Source: Valencia hispanica
Lineage: Eukaryota; Chordata; Actinopteri; Cyprinodontiformes; Valenciidae
Length of the DNA: 64,000 nt
Assembly: GCA_963556495.2 (NCBI GenBank)
Contig: OY747702.1
Span: forward strand, 6,389,001-6,453,000
Direction of reading: 5' to 3'
A program made the position numbers and the translations under genes. Below are positions 14,761-26,500 of this stretch, piece after piece; within the stretch, counting starts at the first letter, position 1, and every line of letters begins with the position of its first letter. The notes beneath the pieces are model-generated. The model was not told where the DNA came from. It worked only from the letters and a program-made list of their open reading frames with translations, and searched no databases.

Positions 14761-15377
14761 ATTGATTCTAAACTACTACAGAGACTGTTTTTACCCCATT
14801 TGAAGTAAAATTAAGTGTTACATTGAGATCAGAGAACAGAATCTAATACTGGTCCATTTTCAGCTTTTCTCAGTGAGAAAAAGCTGTTTTGGACCTCATG
14901 CTTAAAACTTCATTTCAACCTTTTATAGATAGATGTAATGATTCTAAACTACTACAGAGACAGTTTTTAGCACATTTGAAGTAAAATTAAATGTTACATT
15001 GAGACCAGAAAACATAATCTAATACTGGTCCATTTTCAGCTTTTCTCAGTGAGAAAAAGCTGTTTTGGACCTCATGCTTTCAACTTCATTTCAACCTGTT
15101 GTAGATAGATGTATTGATTCTAAACTACTACAGAGACTGTTTTTACCCCATTTGAAGTAAAATTAAATGTTACATTGAGAACAGAGAACAGAAATCTAAT
15201 ACTGGTCCATTTTCAGCTTTTCTCAGTGAGAAAAAGCTGATTTGGACCTCATGCTTAAAACTTCATTTCAAACTGTTGTAGATAGATGTAATGATTCTAA
15301 ACTACTACAGAGACTGTTTCTACCCCATTTGAAGTAAAATTAAGTGTTACATTGAGATCAGAAAACATAAACTGGTC

Positions 15378-15463
15378 TAATACTGGTCCATTTTCAGCTT
15401 TTCTCAGTGAGAAAAAGCTGTAATACTGGTCCATTTTCAGCTTTTCTCAGTGAGAAAAAGCTG
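15378..15463 (+). repeat. 43 bp tandem duplication inside one unit
   Basis: Two adjacent identical 43 bp copies, 15378-15420 and 15421-15463, each running from TAATACTGGTCC through the complete palindrome to AAGCTG. The unit therefore carries two palindromes back to back. The duplication endpoint lies exactly at the end of the palindrome. Confidence 0.9.
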
Positions 15464-18400
15464 TTTTGGACCTCATATTTTCAACTTCATTTCAAACCTG
15501 TTGTAGATAGATGTATTGATTCTAAAACTACTACAGAGACTGTTTTTACCCCATTTGAAAGTGCAAAATTAAATGTTACATTGAGATCAGAGAACAGAAT
15601 CTAATACTGGTCCATTTTCAGCTTTTCTCAGTGAGAAAGAAGCTGTTTTGGACCTCATGCTTTCAACTTCATTTCAAACTGTTGTAGATAGATGTAATGA
15701 TTCTAAAACTACTACAGAGACTGTTTTTACCCCATTTGAAGTAAAATTAAATGTTACATTGAGAACAGAGAACAGAATCTAATACTGGTCCATTTTCAGC
15801 TTTTCTCAGTGAGAAAAAGCTGTTTTGGACCTCATGCTTAAAACTTCATTTCAAACTGTTGTAGATAGATGTAATGATTCTAAACTACTACAGAGACTGT
15901 TTTTACCCCATTTGAAGTAAAATTAAGTGTTACATTGAGATCAGAGAACATAATCTAATACTGGTCCATTTTCAGCTTTTCTCAGTGAGAAAAAGCTGTT
16001 TTGGACCTCATGCTTTCAACTTCATTTCAACCTGTTGTAGATAGATGTAATGATTCTAAACTACTACAGAGACTGTTTTTACCCCATTTGAAGTAAAATT
16101 AAGTGTTACATTGAGATCAGAGAACATAATCTAATACTGGTCCATTTTCAGCTTTTCTCAGTGAGAAAAAGCTGTTTTGGACCTCATGCTTTCAACTTCA
16201 TTTCAACCTGTTGTAGATAGATGTAATGATTCTAAACTACTACAGAGACTGTTTTTACCCCATTTGAAGTAAAATTAAATGTTACATTGAGATCAGAGAA
16301 CAGAATCTAATACTGGTCCATTTTCAGCTTTTCTCAGTGAGAAAAAGCTGTTTTGGACCTCATGCTTAAAACTTCATTTCAAACTGTTGTAGATAGATGT
16401 AATGATTCTAAACTACTACAGAGACTGTTTCTACCCCATTTGAAGTAAAATTAAGTGTTACATTGAGATCAGAGAACAAAATCTAATACTGGTCCATTTT
16501 CAGCTTTTCTCAGTGAGAAAAAGCTGTTTTGGACCTCATGCTTTCAACTTCATTTCAACCTGTTGTAGATGTATGCAATGATTCTAAACTACTACAGAGA
16601 CTGTTTTTACCCCATTTGAAGTAAAATTAAATGTTACATTGAGAACAGAGAACAAAATCTAATACTGGTCCATTTTCAGCTTTTCTCAGTGAGAAAAAGC
16701 TGTTTTGGACCTCATGCTTAAAACTTCATTTCAACCTGTTGTAGATAGATGTAATGATTCTAAACTACTACAGAGACAGTTTTTAGCACATTTGAAGTAA
16801 AATTAAATGTTACATTGAGACCAGAGAACATAATCTAATACTGGTCCATTTTCAGCTTTTCTCAGTGAGAAAAAGCTGTTTTGGACCTCATGCTTTCAAC
16901 TTCATTTCAACCTGTTGTAGATAGATGTAATGATTCTAAACTACTACAGAGACTGTTTCTACCCCATTTGAAGTAAAATTAAGTGTTACATAGAGAACAG
17001 AGAACAAAATCTAATACTGGTCCATTTTCAGCTTTTCTCAGTGAGAAAAAGCTGTTTTGGACCTCATGCTTTCAACTTCATTTCAAAATGTTGTAGATGT
17101 ATGCAATGATTCTAAACTACTACAGAGACTGTTTTTACCCCATTTGAAGTAAAATTAAATGTTACATTGAGAAAAGAGAACATAATCTAATACTGGTCCA
17201 TTTTCAGCTTTTCTCAGTGAGAAAAAGCTGTTTTGGACCTCATGCTTTCAACTTCATGTCAACCTGTTGTAGATAGATGTAATGATTCTAAACTACTACA
17301 GAGACAGTTTTTAGCACATTTGAAGTAAAATTAAATGTTACATTGAGACCAGAGAACAAAATCTAATACTGGTCCATTTTCAGCTTTTCTCAGTGAGAAA
17401 AAGCTGTTTTGGACCTCATGCTTAAAACTTCATTTCAAACTGTTGTAGATAGATGTAATGATTCTAAACTACTACAGAGACTGTTTCTACCCCATTTGAA
17501 GTAAAATTAAGTGTTACATTGAGATCAGAAAACATAATCTAATACTGGTCCATTTTCAGCTTTTCTCAGTGAGAAAAAGCTGTTTTGGACCTCATGCTTT
17601 CAACTTCATTTCAAACTGTTGTAGATAGTATGTAATGATTCTAAACTACTACAGAGACTGTTTTTACCCCATTTGAAGTAAAATTAAATGTTACATTGAG
17701 AAAAGAGAACAGAAAAATCTAATACTGGTCCATTTTCAGCTTTTCTCAGTGAGAAAAAGCTGTTTTGGACCTCATGCTTTCAACTTCATTTCAACCTGTT
17801 GTAGATAGATGTAATGATTCTAAACTACTACAGAGACAGTTTTTAGCACATTTGAAGTAAAATTAAATGTTACATTGAGACCAGAGAACATAATCTAATA
17901 CTGGTCCATTTTCAGCTTTTCTCAGTGAGAAAAAGCTGTTTTGGACCTCATGCTTTCAACTTCAATTCAACCTGTTGTAGATAGATGTAATGATTCTAAA
18001 CTACTACAGAGACTGTTTTTACCCCATTTGAAGTAAAATTAAATGTTACATTGAGAACAGAGAACAAAATCTAATACTGGTCCATTTTCAGCTTTTATCA
18101 GTGAGAAAAAGCTGTTTTGGACCTCATGCTTTCAACTTCATTTCAACCTGTTGTAGATAGATGTAATGATTCTAAACTACTACAGAGACTGTTTTTACCC
18201 CATTTGAAGTAAAATTTAATGTTACATTGAGAAAAGAGAACAAAATCTAATACTGGTCCATTTTCAGCTTTTCTCAGTGAGAAAAAGCTGTTTTGGACCT
18301 CATGCTTAAAACTTCATTTCAAACTGTTGTAGATAGATGTAATGATTCTAAACTACTACAAGAGACTGTTTCTACCCCATTTGAAGTAAAATTTAATGTT

Positions 18401-21114
18401 ACATTGAGAAAAGAGAACAAAATCTAATACTGGTCCATTTTCAGCTTTTCTCAGTGAGAAAAAGCTCTTTTGGACCTCATGCTTTCAACTTCATTTAGAC
18501 CTGTTGAAGATAGATGTATTGATTCTAAACTACTACAGAGACTGTTTTTACCCCATTTGAAGTAAAATTAAATGTTACATTGAGAACAGAGAACAAAATC
18601 TAATACTGGTCCATTTTCAGCTTTTCTCAGTGAGAAAAAGCTGTTTTGGACCTCATGCTTTCAACTTCATTTCAAAATGTTGTAGATGTATGCAATGATT
18701 CTAAACTACTACAGAGACTGTTTTTACCCCATTTGAAGTAAAATTTAATGTTACATTGAGAAAAGAGAACAAAATCTAATACTGGTCCATTTTCAGCTTT
18801 TCTCAGTGAGAAAAAGCTGTTTTGGACCTCATGCTTTCAACTTCATTTCAACCTGTTGTAGATGTATGCAATGATTCTAAACTACTACAGAGACTGTTTC
18901 TACCCCATTTGAAGTAAAATTAAGTGTTACATTGAGATCAGAGAACAGAATCTAATACTGGTCCATTTTCAGCTTTTCTCAGTGAGAAAAAGCTGTTTTG
19001 GACCTCATGCTTAAAACTTCATTTCAACCTTTTATAGATAGATGTAATGATTCTAAACTACTACAGAGACAGTTTTTAGCACATTTGAAGTAAAATTAAA
19101 TGTTACATTGAGACCAGAAAACATAATCTAATACTGGTCCATTTTCAGCTTTTCTCAGTGAGAAAAAGCTGTTTTGGACCTCATGCTTTCAACTTCATTT
19201 CAAAATGTTGTAAGATGTATGCAATGATTCTAAACTACTACAGAGACTGTTTTTACCCCATTTGAAGTAAAATTAAATGTTACATTGAGATCAGAGAACA
19301 GAATCTAATACTGGTCCATTTTCAGCTTTTCTCAGTGAGAAAAAGCTGTTTTGGACCTCATGCTTTCAACTTCATTTCAACCTGTTGTAGATGTATGCAA
19401 TGATTCTAAACTACTACAGAGACTGTTTTTACCCCATTTGAAGTAAAATTTAATGTTACATTGAGATCAGAGAACACAATCTAATACTGGTCCATTTTCA
19501 GCTTTTCTCACTGAGAAAAAGCTGTTTTGGACCTCATGCTTTCAACTTCATTTCAAAATGTTGTAAGATGTATGCAATGATTCTAAACTACTACAGAGAC
19601 TGTTTTTACCCCATTTGAAGTAAAATTAAATGTTACATTGAGACCAGAGAACAGAATCTAATACTGGTCCATTTTCAGCTTTTCTCAGTGAGAAAAAGCT
19701 CTTTTGGACCTCATGCTTAAAACTTCATTTCAAACTGTTGTAGATAGATGTAATGATTCTAAACTACTACAGAGACTGTTTCGACCCCATTTGAAGTAAA
19801 ATTAAGTGTTACATTGAGACCAGAAAACATAATCTAATACTGGTCCATTTTCAGCTTTTCTCAGTGAGAAAAAGCTGTTTTGGACCTCATGCTTTCAACT
19901 TCATTTCAACCTGTTGTAGATAGATGTATTGATTCTAAACTACTACAGAGACTGTTTTTACCCCATTTGAAGTAAAATTAAATGTTACATTGAGAACAGA
20001 GAACAAAATCTAATACTGGTCCATTTTCAGCTTTTCTCAGTGAGAAAAAGCTGTTTTGGACCTCATGCTTTCAACTTCATTTCAACCTGTTGTAGATAGA
20101 TGTAATGATTCTAAACTACTACAGAGACAGTTTTTAGCACATTTGAAGTAAAATTAAATGTTACATTGAGACCAGAGAACATAATCTAATACTGGTCCAT
20201 TTTCAGCTTTTCTCAGTGAGAAAAAGCTGTTTTGGACCTCATGCTTAAAACTTCATTTCAAACTGTTGTAGATAGATGTAATGATTCTAAACTACTACAG
20301 AGACTGTTTCTACCCCATTTGAAGTAAAATTAAGTGTTACATTGAGACCAGAGAACATAATCTAATACTGGTCCATTTTCAGCTTTTCTCAGTGAGAAAA
20401 AGCTGTTTTGGACCTCATGCTTTCAACTTCATTTCAACCTGTTGTAGATAGATGTAATGATTCTAAACTACTACAGAGACTGTTTTTACCCCATTTGAAG
20501 TAAAATTAAATGTTACATTGAGACCAGAGAACAGAATCTAATACTGGTCCATTTTCAGCTTTTCTCAGTGAGAAAAAGCTGTTTTGGACCTCATGCTTAA
20601 AACTTCATTTCAAACTGTTGTAGATAGATGTAATGATTCTAAACTACTACAGAGACTGTTTCTACCCCATTTGAAGTAAAATTAAGTGTTACATTGAGAT
20701 CAGAAAACATAATCTAATACTGGTCCATTTTCAGCTTTTCTCAGTGAGAAAAAGCTGTTTTGGACCTCATGCTTAAAACTTCATTTCAACCTTTTATAGA
20801 TAGATGTAATGATTCTAAACTACTACAGAGACTGTTTCGACCCCATTTGAAGTAAAATTAAATGTTACATTGAGACCAGAAATCATAATCTAATACTGGT
20901 CCATTTTCAGCTTTTCTCAGTGAGAAAAAGCTGTTTTGGACCTTATGCTTAAAACTTCATTTCAAACTGTTGTAGATAGATGTAATGATTCTAAACTACT
21001 ACAGAGACTGTTTTTACCCCATTTGAAGTAAAATTTAATGTTACATTGAGAAAAGAGAACACAATCTAATACTGGTCCATTTTTAGCTTTTCTCACTGAG
21101 AAAAAGCTGTTTTG

Positions 21115-21290
21115 GACCTCATGCTTTCAACTTCATTTCAAAATGTTGTAGATGTATGCAATGATTCTAAACTACTACAGAGACTGTTTTTACCCCATTT
21201 GAAGTAAAATTAAATGTTACATTGAGACCAGAGAACAGAATCTAATACTGGTCCATTTTCAGCTTTTCTCAGTGAGAAAAAGCTGTTTTG
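21115..21290 (+). repeat. Representative 176 bp satellite unit
   Basis: A clean unit, counted from the G of GACCTCATG to the base before the next GACC. Variable sites seen across the array, in unit order: CTTTCAAC or CTTAAAAC; CAACCTG, CAAACTG or CAAAATG; GATAGATGTAATG, GATGTATGCAATG, GATAGATGTATTG or GATAGTATGTAATG; GAGACTG, GACACTG or GAGACAG; TTTTTACCCC, TTTCTACCCC or TTTTTAGCAC; ATTAAATG, ATTTAATG or ATTAAGTG; GAGACCAG, GAGATCAG, GAGAACAG or GAGAAAAG; then ACAGAATC, ACAAAATC or ACATAATC. The stretch from AATCTAATACTGG through the palindrome to CCTCATGC is nearly invariant. GATAGTATG is one base longer, giving 177 bp units. Confidence 0.95.
21260..21285. repeat. Near-perfect palindrome carried by each unit (example)
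   Basis: Left arm CAGCTTTTCTCA, one central base, right arm TGAGAAAAAGCTG. The arms are reverse complements over 12 bp apart from one extra A in the right arm. The same dyad is present in essentially every intact unit of both arms; in the inverted arm it reads CAGCTTTTTCTCA then TGAGAAAAGCTG. A cruciform, a hairpin or a dimeric protein site is structurally possible; none is shown by sequence alone. Confidence 0.9.
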
Positions 21291-23226
21291 GACCTCATGC
21301 TTTCAACTTCATTTCAACCTGTTGTAGATAGATGTAATGATTCTAAACTACTACAGAGACAGTTTTTAGCACATTTGAAGTAAAATTAAATGTTACATTG
21401 AGACCAGAGAACATAATCTAATACTGGTCCATTTTCAGCTTTTCTCAGTGAGAAAAAGCTGTTTTGGACCTCATGCTTTCAACTTCATTTCAACCTGTTG
21501 TAGATAGATGTAATGATTCTAAACTACTACAGAGACTGTTTCTACCCCATTTGAAGTAAAATTAAGTGTTACATAGAGAACAGAGAACAAAATCTAATAC
21601 TGGTCCATTTTCAGCTTTTCTCAGTGAGAAAAAGCTCTTTTGGACCTCATGCTTTCAACTTCATTTAGACCTGTTGAAGATAGATGTATTGATTCTAAAC
21701 TACTACAGAGACTGTTTTTACCCCATTTGAAGTAAAATTTAATGTTACATTGAGAAAAGAGAACAAAATCTAATACTGGTCCATTTTCAGCTTTTCTCAG
21801 TGAGAAAAAGCTGTTTTGGACCTCATGCTTAAAACTTCATTTCAAAATGTTGTAGATGTATGCAATGATTCTAAACTACTACAGAGACTGTTTTTACCCC
21901 ATTTGAAGTAAAATTTAATGTTACATTGAGAAAAGAGAACAAAATCTAATACTGGTCCATTTTCAGCTTTTCTCAGTGAGAAAAAGCTCTTTTGGACCTC
22001 ATGCTTTCAACTTCATTTAGAAATGTTGAAGATAGATGTATTGATTCTAAACTACTACAGAGACTGTTTTTACCCCATTTGAAGTAAAATTAAATGTTAC
22101 ATTGAGAACAGAGAACAAAATCTAATACTGGTCCATTTTCAGCTTTTCTCAGTGAGGAAAAGCTGTTTTGGACCTCATGCTTAAAACTTCATTTCAACCT
22201 GTTGTAGATGTATGCAATGATTCTAAACTACTACAGAGACTGTTTTTACCCCATTTGAAGTAAAATTTAATGTTACATTGAGAAAAGAGAACAAAATCTA
22301 ATACTGGTCCATTTTCAGCTTTTCTCAGTGAGAAAAAGCTGTTTTGGACCTCATGCTTAAAACTTCATTTCAACCTGTTGTAGATAGATGTAATGATTCT
22401 AAACTACTACAGAGACTGTTTCTACCCCATTTGAAGTAAAATTAAGTGTTACATTGAGATCAGAGAACAGAATCTAATACTGGTCCATTTTCAGCTTTTC
22501 TCAGTGAGAAAAAGCTGTTTTGGACCTCATGCTTTCAACTTCATTTCAACCTGTTGTAGATAGATGTAATGATTCTAAACTACTACAGACACTGTTTTTA
22601 CCCCATTTGAAGTAAAATTAAATGTTACATTGAGATCAGAGAACAGAATCTAATACTGGTCCATTTTCAGCTTTTCTCAGTGAGAAAAAGCTGTTTTGGA
22701 CCTCATGCTTTCAACTTCATTTCAAAATGTTGTAGATGTATGCAATGATTCTAAACTACTACAGAGACTGTTTTTACCCCATTTGAAGTAAAATTTAATG
22801 TTACATTGAGAAAAGAGAACAAAATCTAATACTGGTCCATTTTCAGCTTTTCTCAGTGAGAAAAAGCTGTTTTGGACCTCATGCTTAAAACTTCATTTCA
22901 AACTGTTGTAGATAGATGTAATGATTCTAAACTACTACAGAGACTGTTTTTAGCACATTTGAAGTAAAATTAAATTTTACATTGAGACCAGAGAACATAA
23001 TCTAATACTGGTCCATTTTCAGCTTTTCTCAGTGAGAAAAAGCTGTTTTGGACCTCATGCTTTCAACTTCATTTCAACCTGTTGTAGATGTATGCAATGA
23101 TTCTAAACTACTACAGAGACTGTTTTTAGCACATTTGAAGTAAAATTAAATTTTACATTGAGACCAGAGAACATAATCTAATACTGGTCCATTTTCAGCT
23201 TTTCTCAGTGAGAAAAAGCTGTTTTG

Positions 23227-23578
23227 GACCTCATGCTTAAAACTTCATTTCAAACTGTTGTAGATAGATGTAATGATTCTAAACTACTACAGAGACTGTT
23301 TCTACCCCATTTGAAGTAAAATTAAGTGTTACATTGAGATCAGAGAACAGAATCTAATACTGGTCCATTTTCAGCTTTTCTCAGTGAGAAAAAGCTGTTT
23401 TGGACCTCATGCTTTCAACTTCATGTCAACCTGTTGTAGATAGATGTAATGATTCTAAACTACTACAGAGACAGTTTTTAGCACATTTGAAGTAAAATAA
23501 AATGTTACATTGAGACCAGAAAACATAATCTAATACTGGTCCATTTTCAGCTTTTCTCAGTGAGAAAAAGCTGTTTTG
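23227..23578 (+). repeat. Two-unit variant module (example)
   Basis: The first unit has CTTAAAAC, CAAACTG, TTTCTACCCC, ATTAAGTG and GATCAGAGAACAG. The second has CATGTCAACCTG, GAGACAG, TTTTTAGCAC, AATAAAATG and ACCAGAAAACAT. The same pair occurs at 8950-9304 (second unit with ATTAAATG) and, reverse-complemented, in the other arm at 52268-52619 (with a chimeric second unit) and from 63712 to the window end (partial). Recurrence of the ordered pair suggests spread of a 352 bp dimer, not a fixed higher-order repeat. Confidence 0.75.
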
Positions 23579-26500
23579 GACCTCATGCTTTCAACTTCAT
23601 TTCAACCTGTTGTAGATAGATGTAATGATTCTAAACTACTACAGACACTGTTTCTACCCCATTTGAAGTAAAATTGAATGTTACATTGAGACCAGAGAAC
23701 AGAATCTAATACTGGTCCATTTTCAGCTTTTCTTAGTGAGAAAAAGCTGTTTTGGACCTGATGCTTTCAACTTTTTCAAACTGTTATAGAAATATGTAAT
23801 GATTCTAAACTACTACAGAGACTGTTTCTACCCCATTTGAAGTAAAATTAAGTGTTACATTGAGATCAGAAAACATAATCTAATACTGGTCCATTTTCAG
23901 CTTTTCTCAGTGAGAAAAAGCTGTTTTGGACCTCATGCTTAAAACTTCATTTCAAACTGTTGTAGATAGATGTAATGATTCTAAACTACTACAGAGACTG
24001 TTTCTACCCCATTTGAAGTAAAATTAAGTGTTACATTGAGAACAGAGAACAGAATCTAATACTGGTCCATTTTCAGCTTTTCTCAGTGAGAAAAAGCTGT
24101 TTTGGACCTCATGCTTTCAACTTCATTTCAACCTGTTGTAGATAGATGTAATGATTCTAAACTACTACAGAGACTGTTTCTACCCCATTTGAAGTAAAAT
24201 TAAGTGTTACATTGAGAACAGAGAACAAAATCTAATACTGGTCCATTTTCAGCTTTTCTCAGTGAGAAAAAGCTGTTTTGGACCTCATGCTTTCAACTTC
24301 ATTTCAACCTGTTGTAGATAGATGTAATGATTCTAAACTACTACAGAGACTGTTTTTACCCCATTTGAAGTAAAATTAAGTGTTACATTGAGATCAGAGA
24401 ACAGAATCTAATACTGGTCCATTTTCAGCTTTTCTCAGTGAGAAAAAGCTGTTTTGGACCTCATGCTTTCAACTTCATTTCAACCTGTTGTAGATAGATG
24501 TAATGATTCTAAACTACTACAGAGACTGTTTCTACCCCATTTGAAGTAAAATTTAATGTTACATTGAGAACAGAGGAATCTAATACTGGTCCATTTTCAG
24601 CTTTTCTCAGTGAGAAAAAGCTGTTTTGGACCTCATGCTTAAAACTTCATTTCAAACTGTTGTAGATAGATGTAATGATTCTAAACTACTACAGAGACTG
24701 TTTTTACCCCATTTGAAGTAAAATTAAATGTTACATTGAGAACAGAGAACAGAATCTAATACTGGTCCATTTTCAGCTTTTCTCAGTGAGAAAAAGCTGT
24801 TTTGGACCTCATGCTTTCAACTTCATTTCAACCTGTTGTAGATAGATGTAATGATTCTAAACTACTACAGAGACTGTTTTTACCCCATTTGAAGTAAAAT
24901 TAAGTGTTACATAGAGAACAGAGAACAAAATCTAATACTGGTCCATTTTCAGCTTTTCTCAGTGAGAAAAAGCTCTTTTGGACCTCATGCTTTCAACTTC
25001 ATTTCAACCTGTTGTAGATAGATGTAATGATTCTAAACTACTACAGAGACTGTTTCTACCCCATTTGAAGTAAAATTAAGTGTTACATAGAGACGAGAGA
25101 ACAAAATCTAATACTGGTCCATTTTCAGCTTTTCTCAGTGAGAAAAAGCTGTTTTGGACCTCATGCTTTCAACTTCATTTCAAAATGTTGTAGATGTATG
25201 CAATGATTCTAAACTACTACAGAGACTGTTTTTACCCCATTTGAAGTAAAATTAAATGTTACATTGAGATCAGAGAACAGAATCTAATACTGGTCCATTT
25301 TCAGCTTTTCTCAGTGAGAAAAAGCTGTTTTGGACCTCATGCTTAAAACTTCATTTCAACCTGTTGTAGATAGATGTAATGATTCTAAACTACTACAGAG
25401 ACTGTTTTTACCCCATTTGAAGTAAAATTAAATGTTACATTGAGACCAGAGAACAAAATCTAATACTGGTCCATTTTCAGCTTTTCTCAGTGAGAAAAAG
25501 CTGTTTTGGACCTCATGCTTTCAACTTCATTTCAACCTGTTGTAGATAGATGTATGCAATGATTCTAAACTACTACAGAGACTGTTTTTACCCCATTTGA
25601 AGTAAAATTAAATGTTACATTGAGAACAGAGAACAGAATCTAATACTGGTCCATTTTCAGCTTTTCTCAGTGAGAAAAAGCTGTTTTGGACCTCATGCTT
25701 AAAACTTCATTTCAAACTGTTGTAGATAGATGTAATGATTCTAAACTACTACAGAGACTGTTTCTACCCCATTTGAAGTAAAATTAAGTGTTACATTGAG
25801 ATCAGAGAACAGAATCTAATACTGGTCCATTTTCAGCTTTTCTCAGTGAGAAAAAGCTGTTTTGGACCTCATGCTTTCAACTTCATTTCAACCTGTTGTA
25901 GATAGATGTAATGATTCTAAACTACTACAGAGACTGTTTCTACCCCATTTGAAGTAAAATTAAATGTTACATTGAGAACAGAGAACAAAATCTAATACTG
26001 GTCCATTTTCAGCTTTTCTCAGTGAGAAAAAGCTGTTTTGGACCTCATGCTTAAAACTTCATTTCAAACTGTTGTAGATAGATGTAATGATTCTAAACTA
26101 CTACAGAGACAGTTTTTAGCACATTTGAAGTAAAATACAATGTTAGATTGAGACCAGAAAACATAATCTAATACTGGTCCATTTTCAGCTTTTCTCAGTG
26201 AGAAAAAGCTGTTTTGGACCTCATGCTTTCAACTTCATTTCAACCTGTTGTAGATAGTATGTAATGATTCTAAACTACTACAGAGACTGTTTTTACCCCA
26301 TTTGAAGTAAAATTTAATGTTACATAGAGAACAGAGAACAAAATCTAATACTGGTCCATTTTCAGCTTTTCTCAGTGAGAAAAAGCTGTTTTGGACCTCA
26401 TGCTTTCAACTTCATTTCAAAATGTTGTAGATGTATGCAATGATTCTAAACTACTACAGAGACTGTTTCTACCCCATTTGAAGTAAAATTAAGTGTTACA

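Larger units (their letters stand above)
1..15700 (+). repeat. Indel-rich, divergent part of the satellite
   Basis: Unit lengths vary here through many small changes, most of them insertions of 1-7 bp. Examples are extra bases around 1944-1950, 3190-3195, 6180 (TCTGA), 7774-7779, 13428-13434 and 13678-13684, and an A run at 5513-5524. Many G/T/A homopolymers are one base longer than in the clean copies. Few such changes remain beyond ~15.7 kb. This is either a decayed flank of the array or uncorrected insertion-type sequencing error; the sequence alone cannot decide. Confidence 0.7.

Noticed and set aside
15407..15604. Open frame of 65 codons on the + strand
   Set aside because: Depends on the 43 bp duplication and nearby indels in satellite DNA; not a gene.
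21260..21285. Rho-independent terminator
   Set aside because: The dyad is AT-rich, lacks a GC stem followed by a U tract, occurs in every satellite unit and follows no gene.
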